Positions 33,492 through 42,700 of a DNA stretch of 64,000 nt are shown piece after piece. Under the pieces are notes generated by a model. That model searched no databases. It had not been told where the DNA came from and saw nothing but the letters and a program-made list of their open reading frames with translations. The translations under genes were made by a program, and so were the position numbers. This DNA is from JANJUB01 sp031386985. Lineage in GTDB: Bacteria; Armatimonadota; Fimbriimonadia; Fimbriimonadales; Fimbriimonadaceae. The stretch spans positions 13,320 through 77,319 of the forward strand of contig JANNCV010000042.1 of the NCBI GenBank assembly GCA_031386985.1, given 5' to 3'. Each line of letters opens with the position of its first letter. Position 1 is the stretch's first letter.

Positions 33492-34588
33492 TAGAGAGCC
33501 ATAGGCATGATGATGCAGAAATAGCCATCATCGTCGCCGTTCTTAAAGATCGCGGGGCGCGAGGATTCCGTCATCTCGACCTTTACCCCTGGGCCCCCCA
33601 AAGGTGTTAAAGCGTCTAAAATGAACCGACCATTAAAGGCAATCTCAACATCGCCGTTCGCCGGAACCATGGCGACTTCTTCCTTGGCTTCGCCCTTCTC
33701 ATCAGATCTCGCGGAGAGCAATAACGTGTCGCCATTGCCCGCCAATCGAACGCGATTGGCGTTATCGCGAGCCAGAATCATGACGCGCTTAACTCTTTCT
33801 TCAAGTTGATCCTTTTCGACTTGCCAAACGCGGGTGCTCTCGGAAGGCACAACGCGCTCCCAGTTGGGATAGGGGCCGTTCAGAAGTTGGGAAATCACGC
33901 GAGCGCCGCCGGCTTCGACTCCTAGCCTTCCGCCACCAAACGAGATGGTAATCTCCTGGTCATCACCCGCGGGCAGGCCTTTGATTGCTTTCAAAGCGCG
34001 ATCCGGTATGACGGCCGAAAATGGAGTCCCTCCGCCAGTGTGAGCTAACTTTCGAACCGCCAATCGGTGGGTATCGGTTGCAACCAGAGTCAACTCTGAG
34101 CCATCGTAATGGAACAGAACGCCCGTCAAAACCGGGCGATGGTTATCGGTTGAGACCGCAAAGATTACCGAATCAACCGCGGAGCGAAAGTCGCCCATTC
34201 TAATTGTGAGATCAGAATCGCCGCCGAATTCGGGGGGCTCAGGAAAATCGCTGGCATCAAGCGTGAGCATCCGATATTCGGATGCTCCTTGCTTGAGCAA
34301 CATTCCCTGGGTATCAGAAGTTTGAAGGTGGATATCCCCGTCGGGAAGGGTGCTCACCAGGTCGTAGATGAGCTTGGACTGGACACAAATCGAGCCCGCA
34401 TCATCAACCATGCAAGCGAACTTGCGTTCCACCCACATCTCCCCATCACAACCCAAAATACGAATGCCGGCATCGCCAGCTTCGATCTTAATGTTTTGCA
34501 AAATGGGCATCGGCGAGCGACCGCTAGCGGCGGCATTCGCCGAGCTAATCGCTTCGAACAGTTCTCTTCGTGGACAATCTATCTTCAA
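33488..34588 (-). CDS. dnaN: DNA polymerase III beta subunit (sliding clamp)
   Basis: 366 residues from TTG 34588 with a GAGG ribosome site 8 nt upstream. Three clamp repeats are visible; landmarks are PILQNIKIEA, RPVLTGVLF, LVATDTHRLAVR and the C-terminal IIMPMALY strand. The clamp tethers polymerase to DNA. It lies 13 nt after a small regulator gene that itself overlaps an ECF sigma factor, so replication clamp expression seems tied to that operon. dnaA and recF are not adjacent. A second clamp-like paralogue elsewhere is possible. Confidence 0.93.
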   Translation of the reverse strand: MKIDCPRRELFEAISSANAAASGRSPMPILQNIKIEAGDAGIRILGCDGEMWVERKFACMVDDAGSICVQSKLIYDLVSTLPDGDIHLQTSDTQGMLLKQGASEYRMLTLDASDFPEPPEFGGDSDLTIRMGDFRSAVDSVIFAVSTDNHRPVLTGVLFHYDGSELTLVATDTHRLAVRKLAHTGGGTPFSAVIPDRALKAIKGLPAGDDQEITISFGGGRLGVEAGGARVISQLLNGPYPNWERVVPSESTRVWQVEKDQLEERVKRVMILARDNANRVRLAGNGDTLLLSARSDEKGEAKEEVAMVPANGDVEIAFNGRFILDALTPLGGPGVKVEMTESSRPAIFKNGDDDGYFCIIMPMALY

Positions 34589-34601
34589 CTTCTGGCCTCA
34601 G

Positions 34602-34886
34602 TCACCCCATTATGGGGAGGTAATACTGAAGGTGAGCGGGATCGGGAGAGCGCTGTTGCATCTCAACTCCTCGAGCGTACACCTTCATCAGGATGCGCTG
34701 ATAGGATTCCTCTGTAAATTCAGGTTCGGTTGTGCTTTGTAGAGCATCAACGGTCATCCTTAAGGAAGCCATATCGGCGGCTAGTTCGGGATCAGCCTTC
34801 GCGGCTGTTTCAAGTTCTTCGTTTAGCTCATCCGTGAGCTCGTAGCCTGCGTACAGGTCCACTAGTTTTTTATATGTTTCTGTCAT
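34602..34886 (-). CDS. Small putative anti-sigma-like regulator
   Basis: 94 residues starting MTETYKKLVDLYAGYELTDE at 34886. The ATG overlaps the sigma factor's stop (34883-34886). Short, acidic and helical with no zinc HxxxCxxC motif and no membrane segment. The start (…LYAGYELTDELNEELE…DPELAADMASL) resembles the N-terminal sigma-binding helices of soluble anti-sigma factors. The role is inferred mainly from coupling to the sigma gene. Confidence 0.72.
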   Translation of the reverse strand: MTETYKKLVDLYAGYELTDELNEELETAAKADPELAADMASLRMTVDALQSTTEPEFTEESYQRILMKVYARGVEMQQRSPDPAHLQYYLPIMG

Positions 34887-35428
34887 TTCCTCATCTCCAA
34901 GGTTCCGCCTAGCTTGTCCCTAAGGGCCCTTCGACCGCGATACAACCTTGATTTCAAGGCGGGAACGCTGATCTTGAGAACTTCGGCGGCTTCGCGCGCG
35001 GGCATATCCTCTAAATCACAGAGGACGAGCGGGTCGCGATATTCAGTGGGTAGGTCTTTGAGCGCCTGTTGAACCGTGATTCTCAGGGTTGAGCGCTCTT
35101 CGCCTCCCGAGTAATGGGCGTCAGCTGGCAACTCCAATAATTTGTGTTGCCGAAGCTTATCAATGCAAAGATTCCGGGCGATGCGAAAAATCCACGTGCG
35201 AAACGCACCATCAGCCCGTAGCTCACTTGCGCGGCGCAGGACTCGAAGGAAAGTTTCAGCAGTAGCATCTTCAGCATCCGACCGGTTGCCGAGCATTCGA
35301 AACGTGTACCGGAAAATCCGTTCTCCGTACAGCTCGTACAGGCCACCAAGCGCGCTGGTATCGCCCTTTGCAAGGGCGGTGAGCCAGCGTTTTTCGGCCA
35401 GTGAATCCTGTAGCTCGTCATTAGGCAT
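34883..35428 (-). CDS. ECF-type RNA polymerase sigma factor
   Basis: 181 residues. Region 2: YELYGERIFRYTFRMLGN, SDAEDATAETFLRVLR, and FRTWIFRIARNLCIDKLR. Region 4: LKDLPTEYRDPLVLCDLED then AREAAEVLKISVPALKSRLYR. It redirects RNA polymerase to a stress or surface regulon. First gene of a three-gene minus-strand unit with the small regulator and dnaN. No convincing autoregulatory promoter was identified in the 298-nt gap upstream. Confidence 0.92.
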   Translation of the reverse strand: MPNDELQDSLAEKRWLTALAKGDTSALGGLYELYGERIFRYTFRMLGNRSDAEDATAETFLRVLRRASELRADGAFRTWIFRIARNLCIDKLRQHKLLELPADAHYSGGEERSTLRITVQQALKDLPTEYRDPLVLCDLEDMPAREAAEVLKISVPALKSRLYRGRRALRDKLGGTLEMRK

Positions 35429-35726
35429 AGGAAAGACGAACGCATCGTATCAATTGATGCGCGCTCCTTATTCTACTCGTTACGGGGGTGGCGTGGGCGT
35501 CTACTAGTTGCCTTCGAGCACCTACGTTTTGTCAAATGGCAGGAATCAACGAACGGGATTCTATCGCTCATAGATTCTTGCCAAACATCCGGGCAAGTTC
35601 TGCGTTGCGACAAGTTCACATGGCTAGCTCTCCCATTGAACACGGATGGAACTGGACAGAAACTCCTTCGAAGAACGTCGCAAACGCACTTAAGCCCAAA
35701 TCACGGCAAACAGATGATGTGCGGAG
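35429..35726. other. Intergenic gap, no supported gene
   Basis: About 300 bp between the sigma factor and the GGDEF gene. A plus-strand frame of 80 codons exists (35488-35730) but lacks a ribosome site and family resemblance. A TAGAAT hexamer on the minus strand near 35475 could be a -10 for the sigma operon. Confidence 0.4.
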
Positions 35727-36701
35727 CTAAGCCGCGGCTTTGAGATTGTATTCTTTGTTCGTATACATTTCTAAGAGCGCTAGTTCCCAGGCTTCATTGA
35801 GGCCTTTATCGGGTCTTCGCATGGCGATGCCGCTTGAAATCGCAAAGCCTTCCTTCGCCATTTTGGTGCGGATGAGGGAGATGAACTCGCGAGCCGTTGT
35901 TGGATCACAGTTTTGGAGCAAAACGGCAAACTCCTCTCCGCCGAGGCGGAAGGGCAATGCCCAACTCGGTAAGCAATCGCTCAATGCCGCCGCGAATCGC
36001 CGGAGTAAATGGTCGCCGCTCGCCCGACCCGTGGTTTTATTGGTTTCGGTCAGGTCGTCAAGGTCAAGAATGAGGATGGCGGCGGGCTCTTGGAGGCGAG
36101 CGGCGCGCAGTTCTTCCTTCTCAAGCGCTTCCTCCCAAGCCAGACGATCCGGGAAGCCGGTCATCGGATCTTGGAGTTCGGTCAGGCGCGAGGCCAGGGC
36201 TTCTTTACCCGCGATCTGAGCCTTTTTCTCGAACTCAATGAGCTTCTCGATAATCTGCCCGAACATATTGAACAGCGGCAAGTCCTCCATGATCGAAACG
36301 GCCTTCGGCTCGGGATCAATCGCGCAAAGCGTTCCAAAGAGACTGCCGTCTGAGTTCTTTACCGGGACTCCGACATAAGCGCGAATCGGCACTTGCTTGC
36401 CGATTTCGGCGGAAAGATAGCAAGGAACGAGGTCAGAGTCGGGGGCGATTTGGGGCCCTTGCCCTAACACCATGAGGCTACAGAACGAATCCGCCCATTG
36501 AAAAACATCTCCGTCCTTCACGTTGTAGCCCGAATCGGCGGCGTTCACAACAATCCAATCCGCGCCTTCCGTTCGGGTTAGCATCCACAGATTAAACCCG
36601 TAACGCGCCTGCAAGAAGGTCAATATCCGAGTTACCTCCGCACGGAGATCGCCCGTTTCATGAATTTCCGCTGCCGTAAAAGATGTCGCTGCTGATTCCA
36701 T
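35727..36701 (-). CDS. GAF-GGDEF diguanylate cyclase
   Basis: 324 residues from the ATG at 36701 (TTG 36710 also in frame). GAF-like sensor at ~20-165 (VPIRAYVGVPVKNSDGSLFG, LCAIDPEP), then a GGDEF domain at ~170-320: start DPMTGFPDRLAWEEAL, substrate loop DLDDLTETNKTTGRASGD, and active site RLGGEEFAVLL. An intact GGEEF predicts synthesis of cyclic di-GMP. The RxxD inhibitory site before GGEEF is absent. Follows the HTH-PAS gene on the same strand. Confidence 0.92.
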   Translation of the reverse strand: MESAATSFTAAEIHETGDLRAEVTRILTFLQARYGFNLWMLTRTEGADWIVVNAADSGYNVKDGDVFQWADSFCSLMVLGQGPQIAPDSDLVPCYLSAEIGKQVPIRAYVGVPVKNSDGSLFGTLCAIDPEPKAVSIMEDLPLFNMFGQIIEKLIEFEKKAQIAGKEALASRLTELQDPMTGFPDRLAWEEALEKEELRAARLQEPAAILILDLDDLTETNKTTGRASGDHLLRRFAAALSDCLPSWALPFRLGGEEFAVLLQNCDPTTAREFISLIRTKMAKEGFAISSGIAMRRPDKGLNEAWELALLEMYTNKEYNLKAAA

Positions 36702-36772
36702 ACCTCTCAATATCGGCTGGGGATGTTGACCAAGGCAGTCATGCGTTTCCGCTACTTATCGAAAACGGTAGC

Positions 36773-37708
36773 TTAGCAAAGGTGAGAGGATTCAATCTCG
36801 CGAAAGGGGCGAACCACGGCTAGGATTGTGCCGTCTCGCAGTAAAGTAAGTCGGCATTCACGCGAGTGCAACCTTTCTCCTGTAGTTGGAGAGTAGTTGA
36901 TGATCTGCGTGCGATTTTCTGGTGTCAGCTTAGGGAATGCGGCATCCATGCTTGAGTTGAGGGCGGAACACCCAAACTCCGAGTAGTGTTTTCCCACCGG
37001 GTCTCGAGGATCGGGATCGCTCAACCGGGCCAGCCCGGCGCGATATTCTATGAAAATGCCATCGCGCGTTAACCGATACACTGAATCTTGAAATCCTTCC
37101 AAGATGGTTTCCAAGCGCGAACGCTCTTCCGCTATGAGTTGCTCGGCTCGATGGAGTTCAGTTCGATCGCGAGCCGAAATCATAATCAGAGATTGCCCTT
37201 CCCACAAAATCGGCCCACTAATCCCTTCGAAGTGAACCTCCTCGCCATCAGGTCGAATCGCTGTTACCTTCGCGCATTGGTTCGCATTACCGCTCGCTGC
37301 ATTTTTCATTCGAGCTTCAACTGTTGCCTTGTCTGGAGCCGGCAGGAACCGAAAAATGCCGCCCCCAATTAGGTCTGACAGCGAAACCCCGAGGAGACTC
37401 GCCGCCGCCTCATTTGCGTAAACGACGAACTCGCCATTGAGTATCCAAATGCTATCCATCGAAAACTCAACCACTCGTCGAAAGGAATCGGCTTGGGCCT
37501 TGAGAGAAAGCGCGACGGCGTGAGTTCGAGAGTGCGCTCCCGAAGCACTAAAAATTCGAGCCCAATAGGTGCCGACCGTGTGAATGCTGATCCCAAGATT
37601 CAGTGCTACCTGTTGGTCAGTCAGCCCTTCGCTCGCAAGTTTCAATACTTGCTTCTCTCGGGAGGATTCATCCGTAAACCATTTTGGTTCAAGCAAATTA
37701 TTTGGCAT
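36773..37708 (-). CDS. LuxR-type HTH protein with two PAS domains (N-terminal HTH)
   Basis: 311 residues. The LuxR/FixJ HTH is at residues ~15-70 (EKQVLKLASEGLTDQQVALN, then LGISIHTVGTYWARIF). Two PAS domains follow: ~75-185 (VVEFSMDSIWILNGEFVVYA, then ARDRTELHRAEQ) and ~200-305 (LEGFQDSVYRLTRDGIFIEY). HTH first and sensors after is the reverse of the common LuxR layout. No kinase domain. It is probably a one-component regulator that may control the neighbouring GGDEF gene. Confidence 0.87.
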   Translation of the reverse strand: MPNNLLEPKWFTDESSREKQVLKLASEGLTDQQVALNLGISIHTVGTYWARIFSASGAHSRTHAVALSLKAQADSFRRVVEFSMDSIWILNGEFVVYANEAAASLLGVSLSDLIGGGIFRFLPAPDKATVEARMKNAASGNANQCAKVTAIRPDGEEVHFEGISGPILWEGQSLIMISARDRTELHRAEQLIAEERSRLETILEGFQDSVYRLTRDGIFIEYRAGLARLSDPDPRDPVGKHYSEFGCSALNSSMDAAFPKLTPENRTQIINYSPTTGERLHSRECRLTLLRDGTILAVVRPFREIESSHLC

Positions 37709-37844
37709 TTCTATCGAACTAAAACTAAGCCTGCAAACGCTAATCGCCTTTAAGAAGCTGGGCGAACCGTCTCTGGTCCGCCGCCACCCTTGTGCGCGCT
37801 CTCCCCACTATCCCTATTGGCACAAATGCCAGGAATCTTTAGCC

Positions 37845-38033
37845 TTATCCCGTAACCGTTCCCTTGGCCGGATCGCTCCAGGGGCCGATTTCGCCGGATG
37901 GAGATTCCCAGGCGCAGCGATACCAAATGTCTTTGGCCACGTGGTCGCTTTTCTCTACGGCTTCCGCCACGAATTTGTGGCAGAACGGGAGAGTTCCGGA
38001 AAGTTCCGCGAACCCGGCGGGATATCCCGCGAG
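37845..38033 (-). pseudogene. Orphan C-terminal protein fragment
   Basis: On the minus strand a frame open from 38033 to a TAA at 37845-37847 reads KFVAEAVEKSDHVAKDIWYR, then CAWESPSGEIGPWSDPAKGT, which looks like the end of a real protein with a fibronectin-like WYR...GPWS pattern. A stop at 38034-38036 and the 21-bp repeat close the frame upstream, and no start codon is available. Interpreted as a gene remnant whose 5' part was replaced by repeat DNA. Confidence 0.45.
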
Positions 38034-38147
38034 TTATCCGGAAAGTCCCGGCAAGTGCCCGGTATGTTCCGCCAAGTCCCCGTTATATCCCGATAAGTTC
38101 CCGGGAACCCCCGCGAACCCAGCGGAATATCCCGCCGAGTCGCCGTT
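37980..38147. repeat. 21-bp degenerate tandem repeat, about eight units
   Basis: Units start at 37980, 38001, 38022, 38043, 38064, 38085, 38106 and 38127. Each unit contains two half-units of about 10.5 bp with a CCG core (for example AAGTCCCGGC then AAGTGCCCGGT). The stretch CGCGAACCC at 38008 recurs exactly 105 bp (five units) later. All three plus-strand frames are open through it because 21 is a multiple of three. No gene is convincingly encoded. Confidence 0.8.
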
Positions 38148-38283
38148 CTAGCACATCTTTTCCGCGGAAGCTCAGAATTTGAACATTTGAACTTTTTTCG
38201 CGGTTGGTTACGATAGCGTCGCGCCAGGGTCCCTGCAGGTTAACGCGGGGCTTGGCTTCAAAAACCTCGCAAGACGGAGTGTC
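38148..38283. other. Intergenic stretch between the tandem repeat and the PEP-CTERM terminator
   Basis: No gene, RNA or clear signal recognised. With the flanking remnants it completes the roughly 620-bp gap between the HTH-PAS gene and the PEP-CTERM gene. Confidence 0.5.
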
Positions 38284-38317
38284 AAAAAAAAAGGGCGAAC
38301 CGTTGCCAGTTCGCCCT
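38284..38317 (-). terminator. Rho-independent terminator of the PEP-CTERM gene
   Basis: On the minus strand AGGGCGAAC and GTTCGCCCT form a 9-bp stem with an 8-nt loop, followed by a run of at least eight Ts (plus-strand As 38284-38291). It begins 20 nt after the PEP-CTERM gene's stop. Confidence 0.93.
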
Positions 38318-38336
38318 ATTCAGAATGATTGGAAGT

Positions 38337-38882
38337 TTAGCTTCGGCGCTTTCGTCGCAAGATTCCCGCTAAGCCGAGACCAAGAATCGCCATCGTTGCA
38401 GGCTCTGGAACGGCCGGTGCGGGCTCGTAGATGTGAGCGGGAACGCCAGATGCGTAGACCTTTATGCCGTAATGATCAATTGCGACTGGGTTAGCAATCG
38501 TCGCATAGCGAAACACCATGCTTTCGCCACGATTGATGCCGTTCTTCTTCTCAGTTTGGAAACCATAAGCGCTTGTGCCACCCGAGTTGTTCGAGTGGTT
38601 ATCATAGTTCGCGGCGGCCATCTGAACCGCGCTAATATCGCCGTTGTCGCTCAACAGCCAGAACCCTTCAATCACCTTCAACGCGTGCGATTTGCCTTCG
38701 CGAATCACCGTAGCATTGCTACTCAAGCTCACTTTGTACTCAGTGATCGCTCCGGTAACCGTTCGCGTCACGGTAAACCCGTTGATTGAATCCATCCGCT
38801 TAAACGCATTGCGATTTTGGGCATACGCACTCGTGGCGACCACGGCAAGCGCACAAATAGCAAAAACTTTATATGATTTCAT
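38337..38882 (-). CDS. PEP-CTERM sorting-domain protein
   Basis: 181 residues from the ATG at 38882. Signal peptide MKSYKVFAICALAVVATSAYA, a beta-rich body with several Asn/Ser/Gly segments, and the C-terminal sorting signal VPEPATMAILGLGLAGILRR followed by KRRS. Such proteins are exported, cut by an exosortase/archaeosortase-type enzyme and linked to extracellular polymer. The exosortase is not in this window. The gene has its own terminator and is the only intact gene in a decayed patch. Confidence 0.9.
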   Translation of the reverse strand: MKSYKVFAICALAVVATSAYAQNRNAFKRMDSINGFTVTRTVTGAITEYKVSLSSNATVIREGKSHALKVIEGFWLLSDNGDISAVQMAAANYDNHSNNSGGTSAYGFQTEKKNGINRGESMVFRYATIANPVAIDHYGIKVYASGVPAHIYEPAPAVPEPATMAILGLGLAGILRRKRRS

Positions 38883-39017
38883 AACTGTAAAAATATTCTC
38901 CAAAAAAGGGGCAAGTGACCCCGACCGATATTATCCTCGCAAGGATGCCGATTTGTGCCAAGTAAATATCATAGCTTTTGATTTTCCCCGATAGATCTCC
39001 AAGACAAGCCGGCTTTG

Positions 39018-39233
39018 TCAGAGCGGAGGACTGGAATAGCGCGAGCAAGCGGCAGTGGGACGCCGAAGCTTGTGCTGTTTGAAGAGAAGATTGTAGTTGC
39101 GAGCGGAATTGAACGGCGGATCGAGATAGATGAGATCGGCGATTTCATCCGGGATCGCCTTATCCACGCCTTCGCCTATCAATCGGACGAGGTTATCGCT
39201 GTAATGGAGCTGATTAACGGAGTCGGCGGGCAT
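39018..39233 (-). pseudogene. Truncated DNA methyltransferase (N-terminal remnant)
   Basis: The minus-strand frame starts with ATG at 39233: VNQLHYSDNLVRLI, then EIADLIYLDPPFNSARNYNL and LFKQH, the catalytic motif IV (DPPF) start of a site-specific DNA-methyltransferase of the D12/N4-N6 type. After about 51 residues similarity stops and the frame ends at 39018. The SAM-binding and target-recognition parts are missing, so it is inactive debris of a restriction-modification or orphan methylase gene. Confidence 0.7.
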
Positions 39234-39262
39234 AGCTGATTATAGCCGCCGATGCTTTAAAC

Positions 39263-39293
39263 AAAAAAACCCTCCCCCTCTTTTGACGGAGGG
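39263..39293 (-). terminator. Orphan rho-independent terminator
   Basis: On the minus strand CCCTCC (plus 39288-39293) pairs with GGAGGG (plus 39270-39275), followed by seven Ts (plus As 39263-39269). No minus-strand gene lies upstream of it today; the DNA to its right now holds a plus-strand chemoreceptor fragment. It is a sign of rearrangement. Confidence 0.75.
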
Positions 39294-39327
39294 CTCAGCG
39301 TTACCTCGAAATCACCTTGAAGCGGAT

Positions 39328-39633
39328 ATGATACACGATGCCCTAGAGGCGACGTCATTTCATCGCTCTACGATGCGAGCAAAACTCAATATCGCCGAAG
39401 AAGGCTGCGCCATAACTTCAGAGATGAGCGATATTGCCGCCGGAGTTAGCGATTCTGCCGATTGTTCGGCTGCGATTAGCGAAGAAGCTGCGGCCGGAGC
39501 CGAAGAGCTACGGGCCTCAACCGAACAACTCGCGGAATCAGCTGAAGATCTGGAAGCTGTTGCCGACTCACTACGCTCGATCGCGGCAAAATTCGTCGTG
39601 AAAGAGCAATCAGCGTTGCGGATTGCCGCCTAA
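39328..39633 (+). pseudogene. C-terminal fragment of a methyl-accepting chemotaxis protein
   Basis: From ATG 39328 the ~101-residue frame holds AITSEMSDIAAGVSDSADCS, then AISEEAAAGAEELRASTEQL and EDLEAVADSLRSIAAKFVV, the heptad pattern that closes MCP signalling domains. Ligand-binding, membrane and hairpin-tip segments are absent. The frame begins beside an orphan terminator, so it looks like the tail of a receptor cut by rearrangement. A small functional protein cannot be fully excluded. Confidence 0.6.
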
Positions 39634-39779
39634 TCTCCAGGTCGCACCTGTTAGCCTTTTGTGAGTTCAACTGGCGTTTTTTACTTGGTTCGTAAGAATT
39701 GTCGAATTTTTACGTACCGTTTGGGCATTTTAGCCGACAATATAACGTAGATTCAGTTACACTAGAATCTAAGCCAAAG

Positions 39780-42700
39780 ATGAAACGCCGCAAACCGACC
39801 GCGGCCATCTGCATCGGAAGTCTATTTAGTCTTTCAGGGGTGGTAGGAGCTCAGACACCGTTCAACTCGAACGCTCAACCAAACGGCGATGCTCAAAACC
39901 TGATTGCGGGCACTCCTACTATTGACCTCGTGATTCTCAAGGGCAATCAACCCGGCGTTCCGCTTCGGTTTGGTGCCATTGTTCCCGGTTCCGAATCTAT
40001 CAACTTTAACGGTCAGAAACTCGTAAAGGGCAAAGATTACAACATGGATTACGCCGCGGGCGTGGTCTATCTCATGCGGGCTCAAAAGCCGGGGCAATCA
40101 ATGACCGTGGCCTATCGCTATGAGGTCGCCAAGCAATCCACACAAACTGGCCGCACTAGTTTCGCCTCCACTCTCCCTACGTATCGCTTTGATTTAAGCG
40201 GCGACGGAAAAATGACCGCTGTGGTTGGATTCGGGCTTGCTGAACGCCAAGCTGATGGCAATGTCATCATGAGCAACCTCTACGGCTGGCAGAACAAAAT
40301 GGGCAGTCTGAATGGCCTCATGCTGATTGGCGAGCGAGAAAAAGCCAATGTTCAGTCTGCATTCGAGTATCAAGACACCCCCGGCGAAACTCCGACGGGA
40401 CGCTCCAAGTTCATTCTGCAGAATTACAGTTCGAAGCTCAACGGCGGAACAATCGAGGCGAGCTACCAGGACATCAGCTCAAACTTCACTTCTTTTGGCG
40501 CAGTTGCCTCCGCTGGCTACGACCAAGGCTTCGTGGATCAACTCAATAAAGAAAAGGGGCTGAAGCGGTTTGGGTTTACGGTCAAAGATGTAAAAGTCGG
40601 AAATAGCATCGTATCGAACGGTATTCGCCAAGTGCGCGATGGCGACACGTCTGTACAGTGGAAGGATTTCGGCTTCCAATCGGGTGCTTTTAAGTTCAAA
40701 TATAACTCTCAAAAGGTTGACCCAGATTTTCGGCGTTTCCAGGATCTGGTCGAAGAGAACCGAAATCAACTTGCTCGCGAAGCGGGGCTGAGTCGCCAGT
40801 CCTTCCTCGGCACTTTGGGCGGGTTCAGCTACTCGCACGATCAGGTTGAAGACCTGGAGCATAACGGGATTTACCGCAAGAACATCGCGTTTACGTCAAA
40901 CGCATTTGATTTTGGTTACAAGGAGCAACAGATTGACTCTGGCTTCCGCCGGTTTGATAGCCTATTCGAGCAGGAAAAGGGGCAATGGGGACGAGAGTCT
41001 GGCATTAAGCGCCGTGAGTTAACGCTCAACGCCGCCATCATGGGTAAAGATAAGACTCCACTTTTAGCCTATCGAGAAATGTCCAACGCATCGGGCAAGT
41101 TCGATTCGACTGACTTGAATATTGGAAGCAAGAGTTGGAGTTTACAGCACGCCGCGCGCGGGAGCGATTCCGGCTTCACGGGCCTTGGAACCATGACCGA
41201 AAGCGAGATGGACCTCAATATCAAGTCCATCGCCAATATGTACGGCCCCCACGCCCAAGCCCGACCTCAAGATAGGGGCGCGTTCTTGCAAGGCGTTGGC
41301 TTGCAACGCGAGTACACAAAGATCGGCGCGAAGCCTTTTGGCAAATGGAACGCGGAAGTTCAAAGTTTTAGGCTAGGCGGAGCGGAGGACGAGATTCATT
41401 GGGACCGTTTGCTAGTGGCGGGATCAAACTTTGAAGTCAAAGGCTCTAAACTCAAGCTCGGATCGAAATTCAGCGAGTCCGCCAAGCTCATGGAGTTTGA
41501 ACGACAAACGCTCGGCATGGTTTCTGGTCTGGAGCGTACCGACTTTAGCTTCAACCTCAAACCGGGCAAGGGTAAAACTCTCAACCTAACCCATACCGAT
41601 GCAAAAACGGCGGAAGGTGGCTTAGAACGAAACACGGCCAGCTATATTGATCCCAAGCTTGAAATGACGGTTTCTCAACGGAATGTAAGCTCGGCGTTTA
41701 GTCAAGCAAGCGGTTTAGTTGATCCTGAAAAAGATTTGCTAAACGCTTTGCGCGGTTTCAACGAGACCGACGCCAAGCTGAAATGGCAAATCCTGCCGGG
41801 ACTGAAGCTTGACGGGTTCTCCTTTGGTGCCACTAACACTAGTCTTGATCAAACCAACACTATCCAAAATCTGGCATTCAACTGGAGCCCGGACAAGAAT
41901 ACACAAATTGAAGGTGTAAGGCAGGAGCAGAAGTTCCAAGATCCTCTCCAAGTGCTGTTTGCAAATCTTACCCAGCGCATTTCAATCACGCGTAATTTTG
42001 GCAAACTAGGCACCTTACAGTATATGAATGAGACCGTCAAGTTTGACGGCATTCAGGCGAACTCACCCGATTCTAAGAAGCAATACTTCGCTTACGAAAC
42101 GAAGCTAAACGCAAAGACGAGTGTTAAAACTGAACAAACCCGAACGGAGTTTGATGATGGGGGCAAGGAAGACATCAGCACCAACACCATCAGCACCGAA
42201 ATCACAAAGAGCGCGGGCGTAAGCGTGAGCGATGTTCGAGTTGACCGCAAAGGCGAAGATCGGGACGAGAATCGCCGAAACTATGGCTTCTGGTACGACT
42301 TCGGCAAGGGATTCAAGCTAAGCTACGGCTACAATCGCCAAATGAACGGATTCAACGGAACGCTGAATTCGAACTTCACCCTCACTCCGGGAACATTGGG
42401 GTGGCTTCAAATGCAAAGCGCGAGCTATGCTGAGAATCGCTGGGATGCACAAAACGCGCAGGGCCTTTCCAATGTGGCTTTCCAATCGGCCAAGCCGATC
42501 AATCTGGGTCTAATCAAGGATTTCAAGTTTAACTTCTCGCTTGATACGGCTACGGATCGTACGAACTGGGTGCGTGAGAACAAGTTCGGCGGAATCTCCG
42601 GCCGAATCGGCTCCAATCTGTTTAGCGTTGACTATCGAACACAAATGCACGCCAGCGGTTATCGGGGCATTGATCGCTCGTTCAAGTTTGCAACCGACCA

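Noticed and set aside
34605..34617. CCCCATTATGGGG palindrome at the end of the small regulator gene
   Set aside because: Short and within coding sequence; no T-run and dnaN continues immediately, so not a terminator.
35488..35730. 80-codon plus-strand frame upstream of the GGDEF gene
   Set aside because: No ribosome site, no recognisable motif, overlaps the next gene's stop; probably chance.
37980..38147. CRISPR array
   Set aside because: Units are contiguous 21-bp repeats without unique spacers, and no cas genes are present.
37584..38182. Three overlapping plus-strand frames through the 21-bp repeat
   Set aside because: Openness follows from a repeat length divisible by three; upstream parts lie antisense to the HTH-PAS gene or to the orphan fragment. 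Not called as genes.
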